Virus record (IMG/VR): IMGVR_UViG_3300042887_002054 | Coordinates: 1 to 60,171 of that record | Reading direction: 5' to 3' (one strand) | Length of the DNA stretch: 60,171 bases | From: a virus | Shown here: piece after piece, positions 17,472 to 25,747 of the stretch | How the letters are laid out: every line of letters begins with the position of its first letter | Position numbering within the stretch: the stretch's first letter is position 1 | Program-made: the position numbers and the translations under genes | The notes under the pieces: generated by a model | Told to the model about the DNA's origin: nothing | Database searches by the model: none | The model's input: only the letters and a program-made list of their open reading frames with translations

Positions 17472-17735
17472 TTATTTATTTTCCCAAGGATACCATTGGT
17501 TTAACCCCTTTAATACATCTTTACAAACTGCTAATATAGTAGTTGGATTAGATCCTCTTTCAGGTGCTATATCTAAAGATTCAAGAAACTTCTTAAAAGC
17601 TACTTCAAATTCATTATCAGTCATTGTACTACCATCACTATGTCTGATAACTAGTATTTCTTCATTTAATTGAGATTCGTTTATAACGCCAGCTAATTGC
17701 TGCATTCTTTTTGTTTCGTTAATTTGTGTTTTCAT
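17472..17735 (-). CDS. Leader-bearing small protein (87 aa)
   Basis: The protein starts MKTQINETKRMQQLAGVINES. The segment MQQLAGVINE matches the leader of the 224-residue protein at 8122-8796, and ends in INE (18-20), a candidate gp21 site. Translation could also start at the internal ATG at 17705. The remaining 65 residues (with 'VIRHSDGSTMTDNEFEVAFKKFLESL') are not recognised. It ends near the hairpin cluster at 17398-17464. Confidence 0.65.
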   Translation of the reverse strand: MKTQINETKRMQQLAGVINESQLNEEILVIRHSDGSTMTDNEFEVAFKKFLESLDIAPERGSNPTTILAVCKDVLKGLNQWYPWENK

Positions 17736-17738
17736 ATC

Positions 17739-17747
17739 TATAAATAT
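17739..17747 (-). promoter_or_regulatory. Late-type box close to the 87-residue gene start
   Basis: Minus-strand ATATTTATA, 3 nt before the ATG at 17735, or about 33 nt before the internal ATG at 17705. It overlaps the stop of the upstream gene. Confidence 0.3.
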
Positions 17748-18007
17748 TATTGGAAGAATGTTTTAATATTTGCTAACTCAATCATTCTTTTTACTTCGTC
17801 CATTTGTTGATCTTCACTATTACCTGCTACTAAAGTATCATATTCAGCCATTGTTAGTGTCTTTCCAGTTTCGCTTAATGAAATTGCTTTTTCAGCTACG
17901 TTATGTAAATCCATATCGGTTTTAGCGTCTTCGCGAGCGTATTCTAATAAACGAATAAATAATGGTATGTCTAATGTTACTTTATCTGATGGATTAAATG
18001 TTGCCAT
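17747..18007 (-). CDS. Small hypothetical protein (86 aa)
   Basis: An 86-residue helical protein with 'LDIPLFIRLLEYAREDAKTDMDLHNVAEKAISL', a pattern I associate with small conserved phage proteins of unknown role. A second helix near the C-terminus (DEVKRMIELANIKTFF) completes it. It lacks the (L/I)xE leader. It lies 1 nt from the upstream gene, so it belongs to the same transcription unit. Confidence 0.65.
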   Translation of the reverse strand: MATFNPSDKVTLDIPLFIRLLEYAREDAKTDMDLHNVAEKAISLSETGKTLTMAEYDTLVAGNSEDQQMDEVKRMIELANIKTFFQ

Positions 18008-18008
18008 A

Positions 18009-19043
18009 TTATTTGATTTGGGGATTCATATCACTTGATGTGAATGTATTTATTTTTATTAAACGGTTATTTACTACGTCTGCTATTTCATCTGAATTGA
18101 ATAGTACATAATTTCCTTGTTTTGCTTTTGTATCAATATATATCATCTTATCTATTTCTTCTTTAGTAAAATAATTTAATATATAAATTTTATTTAAAGC
18201 TTCTCTAACTTTTGGTTGGCTAATTATTATGTCAGGAGTAAAAAATTGACGAATATCAATATTAGGAAATATATTTTTTAAAAAGTCAATTGAAGCTTCA
18301 TATACTAGTTTATTATCAGCTTCTTCAGCTAAACTTGGTATTAAAATATCCATTCTAACACTATCAATCTCATAATCAATAGCTAATTTAGCTAATTTAC
18401 TACCAGTAAATATTGATGTATTTGTTCCTCTAGTTCCTAAACGAGCATCATATGCCTTTACTTCTATTGACCCTTCAGATGATGTTAAATCACCTTTACC
18501 TTCAGATATTTTTGTATCACCAAAAAATAAAGCTAATAAAATTTCACCTTTACCAATACCTCTACCACCTTCAGTACCTATTAAGTTAAGAATTTGAACA
18601 ATTGAATTTTGAGACACACCTGTATCTGATAGTGTACTTATTATATTTCCTGTTTGTGATAAATTTGAAAATAATTTTGGTGATTTTCTATATTCATTAA
18701 ATTTATCTAAATCATCATTATCAGATAATATTTCAAATATTTGATCACTTAAATCACCTATATATTCAGGTGTTAAATTATGCTTGCTTAAATAATTGTA
18801 AAAACCATCTTCACCTGTTTTTTCAGCAGTTTTAGATGTTGATTTTTTAATAAATTTTAATACTTGGGATTTTGTATCTGCGTTAGCATTTACTAAAGCA
18901 TTTAAAATATCATCATCTAAATCTTCTAAAACTGGTTTTAATATTTCAAATAATATTTTAACTTTTTTAGGATTGTTCAAATCAACAACCCCATCATGGC
19001 ATCGAAATGACCATTCATTTAATATTTTGTCTATAACATTCAT
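18009..19043 (-). CDS. Leader-bearing PD-(D/E)xK-like nuclease
   Basis: The 344-residue protein starts MNVIDKILNE, fitting the leader pattern with LNE (8-10). The middle carries a likely restriction-type nuclease core: GKGE (164-167, first acidic residue E167), GDLTSSEG (D185) and IEVKAYDARLG (E194 and K196), the E...D...ExK order of PD-(D/E)xK enzymes. The N-terminal 130 residues are helical. If packaged in the head and injected, it could attack host or competing DNA, or help phage DNA processing; the target is not known. Nuclease assignment is from motif spacing only. Confidence 0.65.
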   Translation of the reverse strand: MNVIDKILNEWSFRCHDGVVDLNNPKKVKILFEILKPVLEDLDDDILNALVNANADTKSQVLKFIKKSTSKTAEKTGEDGFYNYLSKHNLTPEYIGDLSDQIFEILSDNDDLDKFNEYRKSPKLFSNLSQTGNIISTLSDTGVSQNSIVQILNLIGTEGGRGIGKGEILLALFFGDTKISEGKGDLTSSEGSIEVKAYDARLGTRGTNTSIFTGSKLAKLAIDYEIDSVRMDILIPSLAEEADNKLVYEASIDFLKNIFPNIDIRQFFTPDIIISQPKVREALNKIYILNYFTKEEIDKMIYIDTKAKQGNYVLFNSDEIADVVNNRLIKINTFTSSDMNPQIK

Positions 19044-19597
19044 TATGCTGCTGGTGTTTCAGGTGCAGGAGTTTCTTCAGGAGCTGGAGTTTCTTCAGCG
19101 GCTGATAAATCAGCTGCTAATTCAGCACCTTTAGCTGTTTCTTCAGGAGATGGTTGAGGTGTTGAAATACCACCTCCAGTTTCTGTTGGAGCGGATGCTG
19201 GAGCTGCTTCTTCACCTTCTTTAATTGATGGTGATAAGTCTAATAAGTCAGTAATTGCTTGAGATGCTCTTTCAGACTCACCTAAATTTAATAAGTAATA
19301 TTTTTTACCTGCTATTTTAGCCGAATAAGTATCTTTTTTAAGATATGTGATATTAAAATCGTATCCATTTATTAATATAACCCTAAATGTTGTTGGTTTT
19401 GGTGCTACTAAATCAACACCAATAACAAAACGTCCAAAAGATGGAGACATTAAAGATTCTATTGTTTGTTTCAAACCAGGAAAGCGATATATTAGATACA
19501 TCGCCTTCTCAGCTTTCTTTTGTTGTTCTTCAGCCTCTTGAATAGCTTTTCTAATAGCTACCTTAATATATTTTTCTAATAGAAGTTTTCTATCCAT
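19043..19597 (-). CDS. Leader-bearing protein with Pro/Glu/Ala-rich tail (184 aa)
   Basis: The start MDRKLLLEKYIKVAIRKAIQE is a basic amphipathic helix ending in IQE (19-21). Residues about 33-120 form a small alpha/beta domain. From about 130 to the end the sequence is low complexity, with repeated PAPEETPAPE-type units, likely disordered. The start overlaps the previous stop by 8 bases. Function unknown; a capsid-internal protein is inferred from the leader. Confidence 0.65.
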   Translation of the reverse strand: MDRKLLLEKYIKVAIRKAIQEAEEQQKKAEKAMYLIYRFPGLKQTIESLMSPSFGRFVIGVDLVAPKPTTFRVILINGYDFNITYLKKDTYSAKIAGKKYYLLNLGESERASQAITDLLDLSPSIKEGEEAAPASAPTETGGGISTPQPSPEETAKGAELAADLSAAEETPAPEETPAPETPAA

Positions 19598-20033
19598 TAT
19601 TTTTTAATTCATGAAAACCTTGAGCTGCTTGCTCAATGTAGTTTTCTGCTTTAGCAATGTGGTCTTGAATCCAGCCTGGGATATTACGTTCTGTATTTCC
19701 TAATTTTTGTCTTAATTCAACAATTGCTTCTGCAATAGCTTCTAAGCTAGAAACAGCCATAGCAACTTCATGATCTTCACCTTCTTCAAGGTTAGCAGCA
19801 ATTGCTTTACGACGCTTAGATAAGTATTTATCTGTCTTATCTACTTTACCATCATTGTTGATGTCGTCATCTTCTTTACCTACTGGATCTAGTCCTTCAG
19901 CTTTTGAAGCAGCTATAGCATACATAGCAGGGTCATTCTTTTTAAAATTTCCTGTTTTCTTTAATGCTTTAACTATTTTTTCTTCTTTAGCAGACAGATC
20001 GCGTTCAGATAATAAATCGGATAATTTAATCAT
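19590..20033 (-). CDS. Leader-bearing protein with a Ca-binding loop (147 aa)
   Basis: The protein starts MIKLSDLLSE (LSE at 8-10). Residues 57-68 (DINNDGKVDKTD) match a dockerin/EF-hand-type calcium loop, D-x-N-x-D-G-x-V-x-x-x-D. The stretch 'DKYLSKRRKAI' after it and 'IPGWIQDHIAKAENYI' near the C-terminus are combinations I recall in T4-like phage proteins of unknown function. A head-internal or head-stabilising role is possible. The leader is shared with six other proteins in this window. Confidence 0.7.
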   Translation of the reverse strand: MIKLSDLLSERDLSAKEEKIVKALKKTGNFKKNDPAMYAIAASKAEGLDPVGKEDDDINNDGKVDKTDKYLSKRRKAIAANLEEGEDHEVAMAVSSLEAIAEAIVELRQKLGNTERNIPGWIQDHIAKAENYIEQAAQGFHELKNNG

Positions 20034-20038
20034 TATAA

Positions 20039-20494
20039 TTATTTTTTATCTTCAGCTTTCTTAGGAGCTTCTTTTTCTTCTTTTGGTTCTTCTTTTTCAG
20101 CTTTAGGAGCATCTTTTTTGTCAGCTTTTTTAGCTTTAGGCTCTTTTTTAGCTTTTTCGATTAGACCCATCATTTCTTTAATCTTTTCAGTTTCAGATTT
20201 GATTTTGCTATCAACATCACCGATTTGACTGTCTAACATTTCAGACAATTTAAAGTGTGCTTCTTTGATTTTTTCTAATTCATTCACATATTTTTGCATG
20301 TGAGCGTATTCAGCTACGAATGATTGGTCACCGCCTTCAGCGATTTGCAATTGGCCTAAAGATTCTTTCATTTTCTTTAAACCTTCCATTTCTTTCTTAA
20401 GGTGTACTAATTTTCCACCGCTTTTTGGTAATCCACCTTCTTTAGCTTCAGCTATTACTTGACGAATAACTTCGCGTACTTCTGATAATTTCAT
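20039..20494 (-). CDS. Leader-bearing coiled-coil protein with lysine-rich tail (151 aa)
   Basis: The leader MKLSEVREVIRQVIAE ends in IAE (14-16), very like T4 internal-protein leaders (MKTYQEFIAE). Residues about 30-112 are coiled coil. The tail from about 114 is almost entirely Lys, Glu, Ala and Pro (EPKAKKADKKDAPKAEKEE type), suited to contact with packaged DNA or core. Its own late-type box lies 17 nt upstream of the ATG, and the ATG context ACACAAAATGA equals that of the scaffold gene. This is one of the best internal-protein candidates. Confidence 0.7.
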   Translation of the reverse strand: MKLSEVREVIRQVIAEAKEGGLPKSGGKLVHLKKEMEGLKKMKESLGQLQIAEGGDQSFVAEYAHMQKYVNELEKIKEAHFKLSEMLDSQIGDVDSKIKSETEKIKEMMGLIEKAKKEPKAKKADKKDAPKAEKEEPKEEKEAPKKAEDKK

Positions 20495-20511
20495 TTTGTG
20501 TTGTTTATGTG

Positions 20512-20520
20512 TATAAATAT
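20512..20520 (-). promoter_or_regulatory. Late-type box ATATTTATA before the coiled-coil leader protein
   Basis: Minus-strand ATATTTATA, 17 nt before the ATG at 20494, in the 32-bp gap between two genes. Confidence 0.5.
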
Positions 20521-20526
20521 GTTAAA

Positions 20527-23500
20527 TTACATGTTTCCAATTACTACTACCGCCTCGCATTGGTAGGTCCCATCAGGTAGTTGGTACATCTTAGTGTCTT
20601 TTTCTTCAAATCCAGCTGTTATACGTTGAACTCCCATCTTTTGCATTAAGTCTGCTTTAGCTTTAAGTAAAGCCTGTGTACGAGCAGTTGATTGGTTTGG
20701 TGATGCCGCAAATCCATACCCAGCTCCTTTAAAGTCCTTAAATTTAGCTAACTCTAGAGGTGCATCTTTTTGTATTTTTATCGTATCAACTTTTTGTTGA
20801 GGTTTAAATTTATTTTGTACAGCAGTGATGCCTGCTTTAACTTTATCTTTAAAAGTATTTTGGGCTTGTGCTAGTGATGGGGTACCCATCAAACCTAATG
20901 CTAACGCACCAGTTGCTATTGCTTTTTTAGCACTAATTTCATCTAATTGTTTTGTTAGCATAGTTTTTACTTCGTCTAAATGTTCAGGGTTATTATATAG
21001 ATAATCCTGTACAATATAACGACGAGCTTCTGCCAACCCACGTTGTGTTAACGCTTGTACTAAATCTGATGGAGAATTTAATGACATAGCAACATTACCT
21101 CCTTCATTACCTACTAATAAATAGTTACTATTTCCTGGTTGCACATTAATAGATGCTACAATTCTTGCACCTGGTAGACTAATAAAATAAATTTTGCTAT
21201 TACCTATAGCTATTGTTCTACCTACACGACCTCTAGTTCCTAACAGGTTATTACGACGAGCAACACCTCTATCGCCATTCGGTTCAACACGTCTAGCATC
21301 AGTAACATTTAATCTTCTTATAACGCTTCTTGGTAAACGTAAAAATGCTGTTTCTAATCCTGTATCACTCATTACTTCACGAACGTTAATATCACCGGGA
21401 GCTGCGGGTGCTGCTGCAGGGCGAGGTGTATTTGGTTGACCTGCTGGTCTACCTCTTCTACCTGTTGTTGCTGCTGTTGCTGCTGGAGCAGGTAAACCTA
21501 ACATAGCAGCAGCTTGAGCTGGTGAAATGTTAGCTTTAACTAATTTACCTGAAGCACCAGATACACCAAAACTTTCTCTTGGGTTTTGAGTATTAACTAT
21601 ATATCCAGTACCTTGGTACATTACAGGTTTCATTAAATTACCTTCAACCATTGGAGGGTTAGCTTCAATAATTGCATTAGTTACTCTAGCATTTGAATAA
21701 GATTGACCTGCTGATCTAACAGCATTAATTAATTCGTTATCGTTAAATCTTTTATTTTGAGTGGTTAAATAAGCATAATACGCTCTATATACTTCTGGAT
21801 CTGCTGAATAGCCTCCATTGCTTGGAACTACCCAATCACTATTATCTCCAAATACTGCTGTTTGTTGTAGACTAGCTATGCCTCTATTTGTAGACATTAC
21901 TAAAATCTTATTGTTTTCAGTAGTAATTACAACTGCAGGATTACCTCTCCATTCAACTATTCTTTTATCTAAAGGTATAGCTCTTAATACTGATATGAAT
22001 GAGTTTCTGTCTATATTTTTTGGGATTCTATCACCATATCTTATTAAAGCAAGGGCATTTTGTTGTAATCCTTCATTATTTTTAGCGTCGTCAAAAGCAG
22101 CTTGTACTTCTTCATTATCAAATGGTACAGGTAATATACCACCATCTTTATCAATTTTATAAGAAGCAAATGAATTTGAGTCTAATATAATTTCACCATC
22201 TTCTATTTGTTTAACTATAATAGCAGAGTTAGGATTAGTTTTAGCATCATCAAGTAATTTTGTAACTACATTTTTATCAATAACATCGTCCACAACTAAT
22301 TTCATTAAATTCTTAAATGGAATTTTATCTAATTCAGGATAATCAAGTAAAAATTTAGATGTACGTTTATTTAATTTAACGTTAGGATAATCATCTTCTT
22401 CAGTATACACACTCACACCAATATTATCTCCTAATTTTAATTTAACTATAGCAGATCCATCTTTAGTAACATATATTCTATCATCTGGTGTTATGTCCCA
22501 TTTATTTAAAGAGGTTATTAATTTTTTAACATCCCATGGAAAAATATCTGTTTGTAGATCTTTTAAATTAATTTTGTCTCTTAAATTAGCTGTAATTGAT
22601 CTTCTATCTTGATTAGAAAATTTATCTAGATTTTTTAGTAATTCTTTTGAATCTACAAGACCAGGTGTTACTGCTATAAAATTAGCAATTTGTGGATATT
22701 TAGGAAGATATTTTTCTACAAAAACACTATTACTAATATCACTAAAAAATTGACCTCTTGAACCTCTAACTACTAAATATTGTTTTTTAGTTTCAAATGG
22801 AAAATTAAGCCATTCTCTAATACCAATAGCATCATATGCATATTTTTGAGTAAGTTTTTCTTGACTAGAGATAGGAATATACTTCATAATGTTTTTAACA
22901 TTAGGAATATTACGTAACCAAGGAATTTCACTATTAAGTTGTTCCCAACTCATTGGATTTGATTCGTATGGACTATTTTTTCTATTAGTATAAACGTATC
23001 TTTCACTTTCTCTTTCAACATCTCTAACCTGAATAGCAACAAAGCTTAGTTTATTATCATCAGACAAACTATTATTTTTGGCTAAATAAAATACAGGATA
23101 TCCTCTACCACTTGAGTAGCGGTAGTTACTAAATGAGCCTCTAGTAATACACCATTTTTCTCCAGCACCATATTTAATACAGTTACCTTCTTTAGAACCA
23201 TTCCAAATAATATAAGGTTCTTCATGATATACTACATCAGGTGTATCGTCTTCTTTGTCAGGAGGAGCTTCAGCACCCGCTGATGATGTAACTAATTTAA
23301 TTAATTTTGATAAAGTATATTTACGTAAATCTTTATCTGTAACTTTAGGAGAATTTTTTAAAGCATCAAAACGTATAATGTAAGCTTTTAATTGTTCATC
23401 AGTAATTTCAATACCTAGATCATTAGCTTCTTCTCTAAATTGAGTCATTAATTTATTAATTTCCCCTTCAGAATATTCATTTAAAGGGAATAAATTATGA

Positions 23501-23535
23501 ACTACGTGTAATATAAATTTATCTATTGGTCTCAT
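20527..23535 (-). CDS. Giant multidomain leader-bearing protein (1002 aa)
   Basis: The start MRPIDKFILHVVHNLFPLNE ends in LNE (18-20). Residues 119-170 contain 'CIKYGAGEKWCITRG' and 'PVFYLAKNNSLSDDNKLSFVAIQV', a Cys/Trp pattern that recurs in large phage proteins of unknown role. Residues about 680-710 form a Pro/Ala linker with an AT-hook-like GRRGRPAG, followed by an Arg-rich domain. Near the C-terminus LDE precedes a Lys-containing hydrophobic segment (about 869-892) that ends SLAQAQ, a typical signal-peptidase-like sequence. The last 100 residues resemble small periplasmic LPP20-type domains ('ARTQALLKAKADLMQKMG'). It may be a capsid-internal protein with a periplasm-directed C-terminus; function not known. 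Confidence 0.7.
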   Translation of the reverse strand: MRPIDKFILHVVHNLFPLNEYSEGEINKLMTQFREEANDLGIEITDEQLKAYIIRFDALKNSPKVTDKDLRKYTLSKLIKLVTSSAGAEAPPDKEDDTPDVVYHEEPYIIWNGSKEGNCIKYGAGEKWCITRGSFSNYRYSSGRGYPVFYLAKNNSLSDDNKLSFVAIQVRDVERESERYVYTNRKNSPYESNPMSWEQLNSEIPWLRNIPNVKNIMKYIPISSQEKLTQKYAYDAIGIREWLNFPFETKKQYLVVRGSRGQFFSDISNSVFVEKYLPKYPQIANFIAVTPGLVDSKELLKNLDKFSNQDRRSITANLRDKINLKDLQTDIFPWDVKKLITSLNKWDITPDDRIYVTKDGSAIVKLKLGDNIGVSVYTEEDDYPNVKLNKRTSKFLLDYPELDKIPFKNLMKLVVDDVIDKNVVTKLLDDAKTNPNSAIIVKQIEDGEIILDSNSFASYKIDKDGGILPVPFDNEEVQAAFDDAKNNEGLQQNALALIRYGDRIPKNIDRNSFISVLRAIPLDKRIVEWRGNPAVVITTENNKILVMSTNRGIASLQQTAVFGDNSDWVVPSNGGYSADPEVYRAYYAYLTTQNKRFNDNELINAVRSAGQSYSNARVTNAIIEANPPMVEGNLMKPVMYQGTGYIVNTQNPRESFGVSGASGKLVKANISPAQAAAMLGLPAPAATAATTGRRGRPAGQPNTPRPAAAPAAPGDINVREVMSDTGLETAFLRLPRSVIRRLNVTDARRVEPNGDRGVARRNNLLGTRGRVGRTIAIGNSKIYFISLPGARIVASINVQPGNSNYLLVGNEGGNVAMSLNSPSDLVQALTQRGLAEARRYIVQDYLYNNPEHLDEVKTMLTKQLDEISAKKAIATGALALGLMGTPSLAQAQNTFKDKVKAGITAVQNKFKPQQKVDTIKIQKDAPLELAKFKDFKGAGYGFAASPNQSTARTQALLKAKADLMQKMGVQRITAGFEEKDTKMYQLPDGTYQCEAVVVIGNM

Positions 23536-23957
23536 TATTTATTAAACTTTACTTTTGCTTTATCTGTATTAGGTACAAATTGTTTACCTTTTTTAGATCC
23601 AGCTACTTTTTTACGAGATGTAGCAGCGCGTTCAGCTTTAGTTAAACTATTTGCTTTAGCGCGAGGCAAACAACGAGTTGTTGCTTTACCTTTTTTCATT
23701 GTACCACAAGGACCAGTTATATTACCTGCTGTATCAATACGAACCCAATCTTCTTTTTTAAACCAATCACGAAGTGATTCGTGTAAATCTAAATCGTCTT
23801 CTTCCATTAATCCTTTACACACTTTAACAGCACGACCAGAAAGATAAGCTGATGGTTTTTCACCAGCAGCTCTACGACGATTGTAATAAGCTTTGCCTTT
23901 TTTACAAAGTTTCTTTTCAGTTATTACATCTTGTAATATTTCAGTTAATTTTATCAT
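23535..23957 (-). CDS. Leader plus basic Cys-containing domain (140 aa)
   Basis: I chose the ATG at 23957, just after the upstream stop, giving MIKLTEILQDVITE (ITE at 12-14); an earlier ATG at 24014 would overlap the neighbour by 56 bases. Then follows 'KLCKKGKAYYNRRRAAGEKPSAYLSGRAVKVCKG', a domain found widely in phage proteins and, I believe, catalogued as a domain of unknown function (DUF5872-like). The rest is a second basic Cys-containing segment (GPCGTMKKGKATTRCLPRAKANS). The strong positive charge suggests nucleic-acid contact. It fits a packaged, leader-cleaved protein. Confidence 0.7.
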   Translation of the reverse strand: MIKLTEILQDVITEKKLCKKGKAYYNRRRAAGEKPSAYLSGRAVKVCKGLMEEDDLDLHESLRDWFKKEDWVRIDTAGNITGPCGTMKKGKATTRCLPRAKANSLTKAERAATSRKKVAGSKKGKQFVPNTDKAKVKFNK

Positions 23958-23958
23958 A

Positions 23959-24336
23959 TTACCATTTTCTACAAGACCAGTATCTAGCTTTAGTACGTGG
24001 TCCTGGGTTAGCACAATTATGTCTTGCTCTAAAAGCTCTACGTCTTACAGGATTATTTTTCTTAATATTCATCCCTTTAGCACCAAAGTTAACTTTTACA
24101 ACTTTACCTGTTTTAGGATTTTTAACATATACCTTAAATTTCTTACTATCGCCACGCATTGGTTTACCTAATGGTACAGTACGACCTTGATATTCCGCTT
24201 CAAGTAAACATGGACAATCAGCTTCGTTAAGCTCTTGTTGATATGATTCCATAAACTCGACAAATTCTCTTATGTCTTGTTCATTTTCTACATCATATTC
24301 TTCTATTTCTTCTAGAATTTCTAATAATTTAATCAT
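23959..24336 (-). CDS. Leader plus basic Cys/Trp-ended domain (125 aa)
   Basis: The leader MIKLLEILEE (LEE 8-10) is followed by an acidic helix and then a basic domain (about 52-125) with 'KPMRGDSKKFKVYVKNPKTGKVVKVNFGAKGM' and a C-terminal 'FRARHNC' plus 'KARYWSCRKW'. This C-terminal domain is familiar from proteins near the capsid genes of T4-like phages, including cyanophages, but without a known role. Spaced Cys and His residues may bind metal. It is one of five consecutive leader proteins. Confidence 0.72.
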   Translation of the reverse strand: MIKLLEILEEIEEYDVENEQDIREFVEFMESYQQELNEADCPCLLEAEYQGRTVPLGKPMRGDSKKFKVYVKNPKTGKVVKVNFGAKGMNIKKNNPVRRRAFRARHNCANPGPRTKARYWSCRKW

Positions 24337-24342
24337 AATTTA

Positions 24343-24573
24343 TTATTTTGGAAGCCACCAATTACAACAGTATTCATCAGCAGGGTAAGGTATTTCAGCT
24401 TTACCATCATGCCAAGTCAACCAATATTTACTATTACATTTATTACCTTCAGCAACCCAGAATTTACAGTTAGCACACATTGAACCACCTTTAGTTACAC
24501 GCATTCCTGGTTGGTGATCTGCTGGGTATTCAGCTGGTCCTTCATTTAGTATTAATTCTGATAGTTTAATCAT
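24343..24573 (-). CDS. Leader plus small Cys-rich domain (76 aa)
   Basis: The leader MIKLSELILNE (LNE 9-11) is followed by a compact domain with 'GSMCANCKFWVAEGNKC', 'KYWLTW' and 'IPYPADEYCCNWWLP'. The Cys-x-x-Cys and later Cys pairs suggest a metal or iron-sulfur site, resembling small high-potential-iron-sulfur-like phage proteins. Cleavage would release a roughly 65-residue Cys-rich protein. It overlaps the upstream gene by one base. Confidence 0.7.
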   Translation of the reverse strand: MIKLSELILNEGPAEYPADHQPGMRVTKGGSMCANCKFWVAEGNKCNSKYWLTWHDGKAEIPYPADEYCCNWWLPK

Positions 24574-24845
24574 TACATATTATTTTTTAAATCAGATCCA
24601 TTAGCTGACATTATTGGACTATCTTCACCGCCAAACACACCTGGTGTGTGGTGATCAAATTGATTTTTATCATTTGCAAAAGTAGTGTGTTTCATTATTT
24701 CACCTATACTATCACTAATATCTTTACGGTCATTAGACTTTAAAGCAAAGGTAGCATGTTTAATAATCAATTTTAAATGATCATTAAGATGCATATCAAC
24801 ATCTGTTATTTCACCTTCATTAAGTATATCTAACAATTTTATCAT
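24573..24845 (-). CDS. Leader-bearing small protein (90 aa)
   Basis: The leader MIKLLDILNE (LNE 8-10) is nearly identical to those of the ART-like and kinase proteins. The mature part, about 80 residues, has 'HLNDHLKLIIKHATFALKSNDRKDISDSIGEIMKHTTF', an internal duplication of an 'IKHATFA/MKHTTFA' helix. Function unknown. It starts with ATGA overlap. Confidence 0.65.
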   Translation of the reverse strand: MIKLLDILNEGEITDVDMHLNDHLKLIIKHATFALKSNDRKDISDSIGEIMKHTTFANDKNQFDHHTPGVFGGEDSPIMSANGSDLKNNM

Positions 24846-25120
24846 ATACTCCCAATACGCTTATCAGTTAAATACTTAATTTCGGTACGTAATGCTGCTA
24901 CTTCAGCTACTAAATCTAGTATTTGAGCACGCATTTCATCTTTTTCTTGGGATGATCTTTCTAATAGTGCTTCTAACTTAGAAATACGATCTTTGCAGTC
25001 ATGGCGAATAAATTCATCATCGCGTTCTTTGCGTTGTGCACGCTTTTCGTAATATCTAAAGGCTGATGTACCACTCAAAACCGTAATTGCTGTGATAAGT
25101 ACCGACCAAACGTTGTCCAT
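24842..25120 (-). CDS. Small membrane protein with coiled coil (92 aa)
   Basis: Residues about 4-20 (VWSVLITAITVLSGTSAF) form one membrane helix, followed by a positively charged linker and a long coiled coil (about 45-85; 'ISKLEALLERSSQEKDEMRAQILDLVAEVAALRTEI'). No (L/I)xE leader. The layout is compatible with a spanin-like or membrane-anchored lysis-control protein, but this is not decisive. A late-type box is 28 nt upstream. Confidence 0.65.
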   Translation of the reverse strand: MDNVWSVLITAITVLSGTSAFRYYEKRAQRKERDDEFIRHDCKDRISKLEALLERSSQEKDEMRAQILDLVAEVAALRTEIKYLTDKRIGSI

Positions 25121-25148
25121 TAAAGAAAAATTTATAGTGAGTTATGAC

Positions 25149-25157
25149 TATAAATAT
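25149..25157 (-). promoter_or_regulatory. Late-type box before the small membrane protein gene
   Basis: Minus-strand ATATTTATA, 28 nt before the ATG at 25120 and touching the stop of the upstream gene. Confidence 0.45.
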
Positions 25158-25747
25158 TAGTAGCCTACTATATCTTTTAGACTTTGTATGTATTCTTGTA
25201 GATCTTCGATCATTTGTGTAGTATCTATATTTCCACCACGCCATTCTTCAATATCACCCGCTTCAGTAACAAATGATTCTTTACTTGCGCCTAATGATAA
25301 TTCTAACAATAGATCTTCCATCTCTTTAATATGAGTTTTAATACCAGAATGAACCATGTTACGTTGGTATTCTTCAAATTTACCTATACGCTTTAATTCA
25401 GATTCCATATTAATAACACAATCAAAACATTTACCATGTAATGGCCACATCTTTTTATTTAATAGGTTATTAGCCATTGCCTTACTACAATTAGGACAAA
25501 TAATAGGTAATAATAATGATTTTTTAATACTGTCTAAACGTGTGATTGTTTGTTTAAGGCCATTTTTAATAGTCCAATTTTTACCATTTTCTTCCCAAAC
25601 ATCACCTTCTTTATGTTCAATATGTTGTTTAGTATAACCAGTTTGTGTTGAGGTCTTATCACCATAGTTTTTAGTAATAAGATTACGCATGCGTTGTACA
25701 TCGCGTTGTTTAAAATCTTTTTGTAACCTTGATTCTTTTTCTTCCAT
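25157..25747 (-). CDS. Zinc-ribbon phage protein (196 aa)
   Basis: The 196-residue protein has a helical N-terminus and 'GDVWEENGKNWTIKNGLKQ'. A zinc-binding pair CPNCSKAM and HGKCFDC lies at about 89-114, and the C-terminal part is helical and acidic. Proteins with this 'WEENGKNWTIKNG' plus zinc-ribbon order are, as far as I recall, frequent in uncultured myoviruses and unnamed. It overlaps the HAD phosphatase gene by one base and may work with it. Confidence 0.7.
   Translation of the reverse strand: MEEKESRLQKDFKQRDVQRMRNLITKNYGDKTSTQTGYTKQHIEHKEGDVWEENGKNWTIKNGLKQTITRLDSIKKSLLLPIICPNCSKAMANNLLNKKMWPLHGKCFDCVINMESELKRIGKFEEYQRNMVHSGIKTHIKEMEDLLLELSLGASKESFVTEAGDIEEWRGGNIDTTQMIEDLQEYIQSLKDIVGY

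Noticed and set aside
24842-25120. Definite spanin or holin
   Set aside because: One membrane helix plus coiled coil is compatible but not diagnostic, and no partner gene or lipobox was seen.
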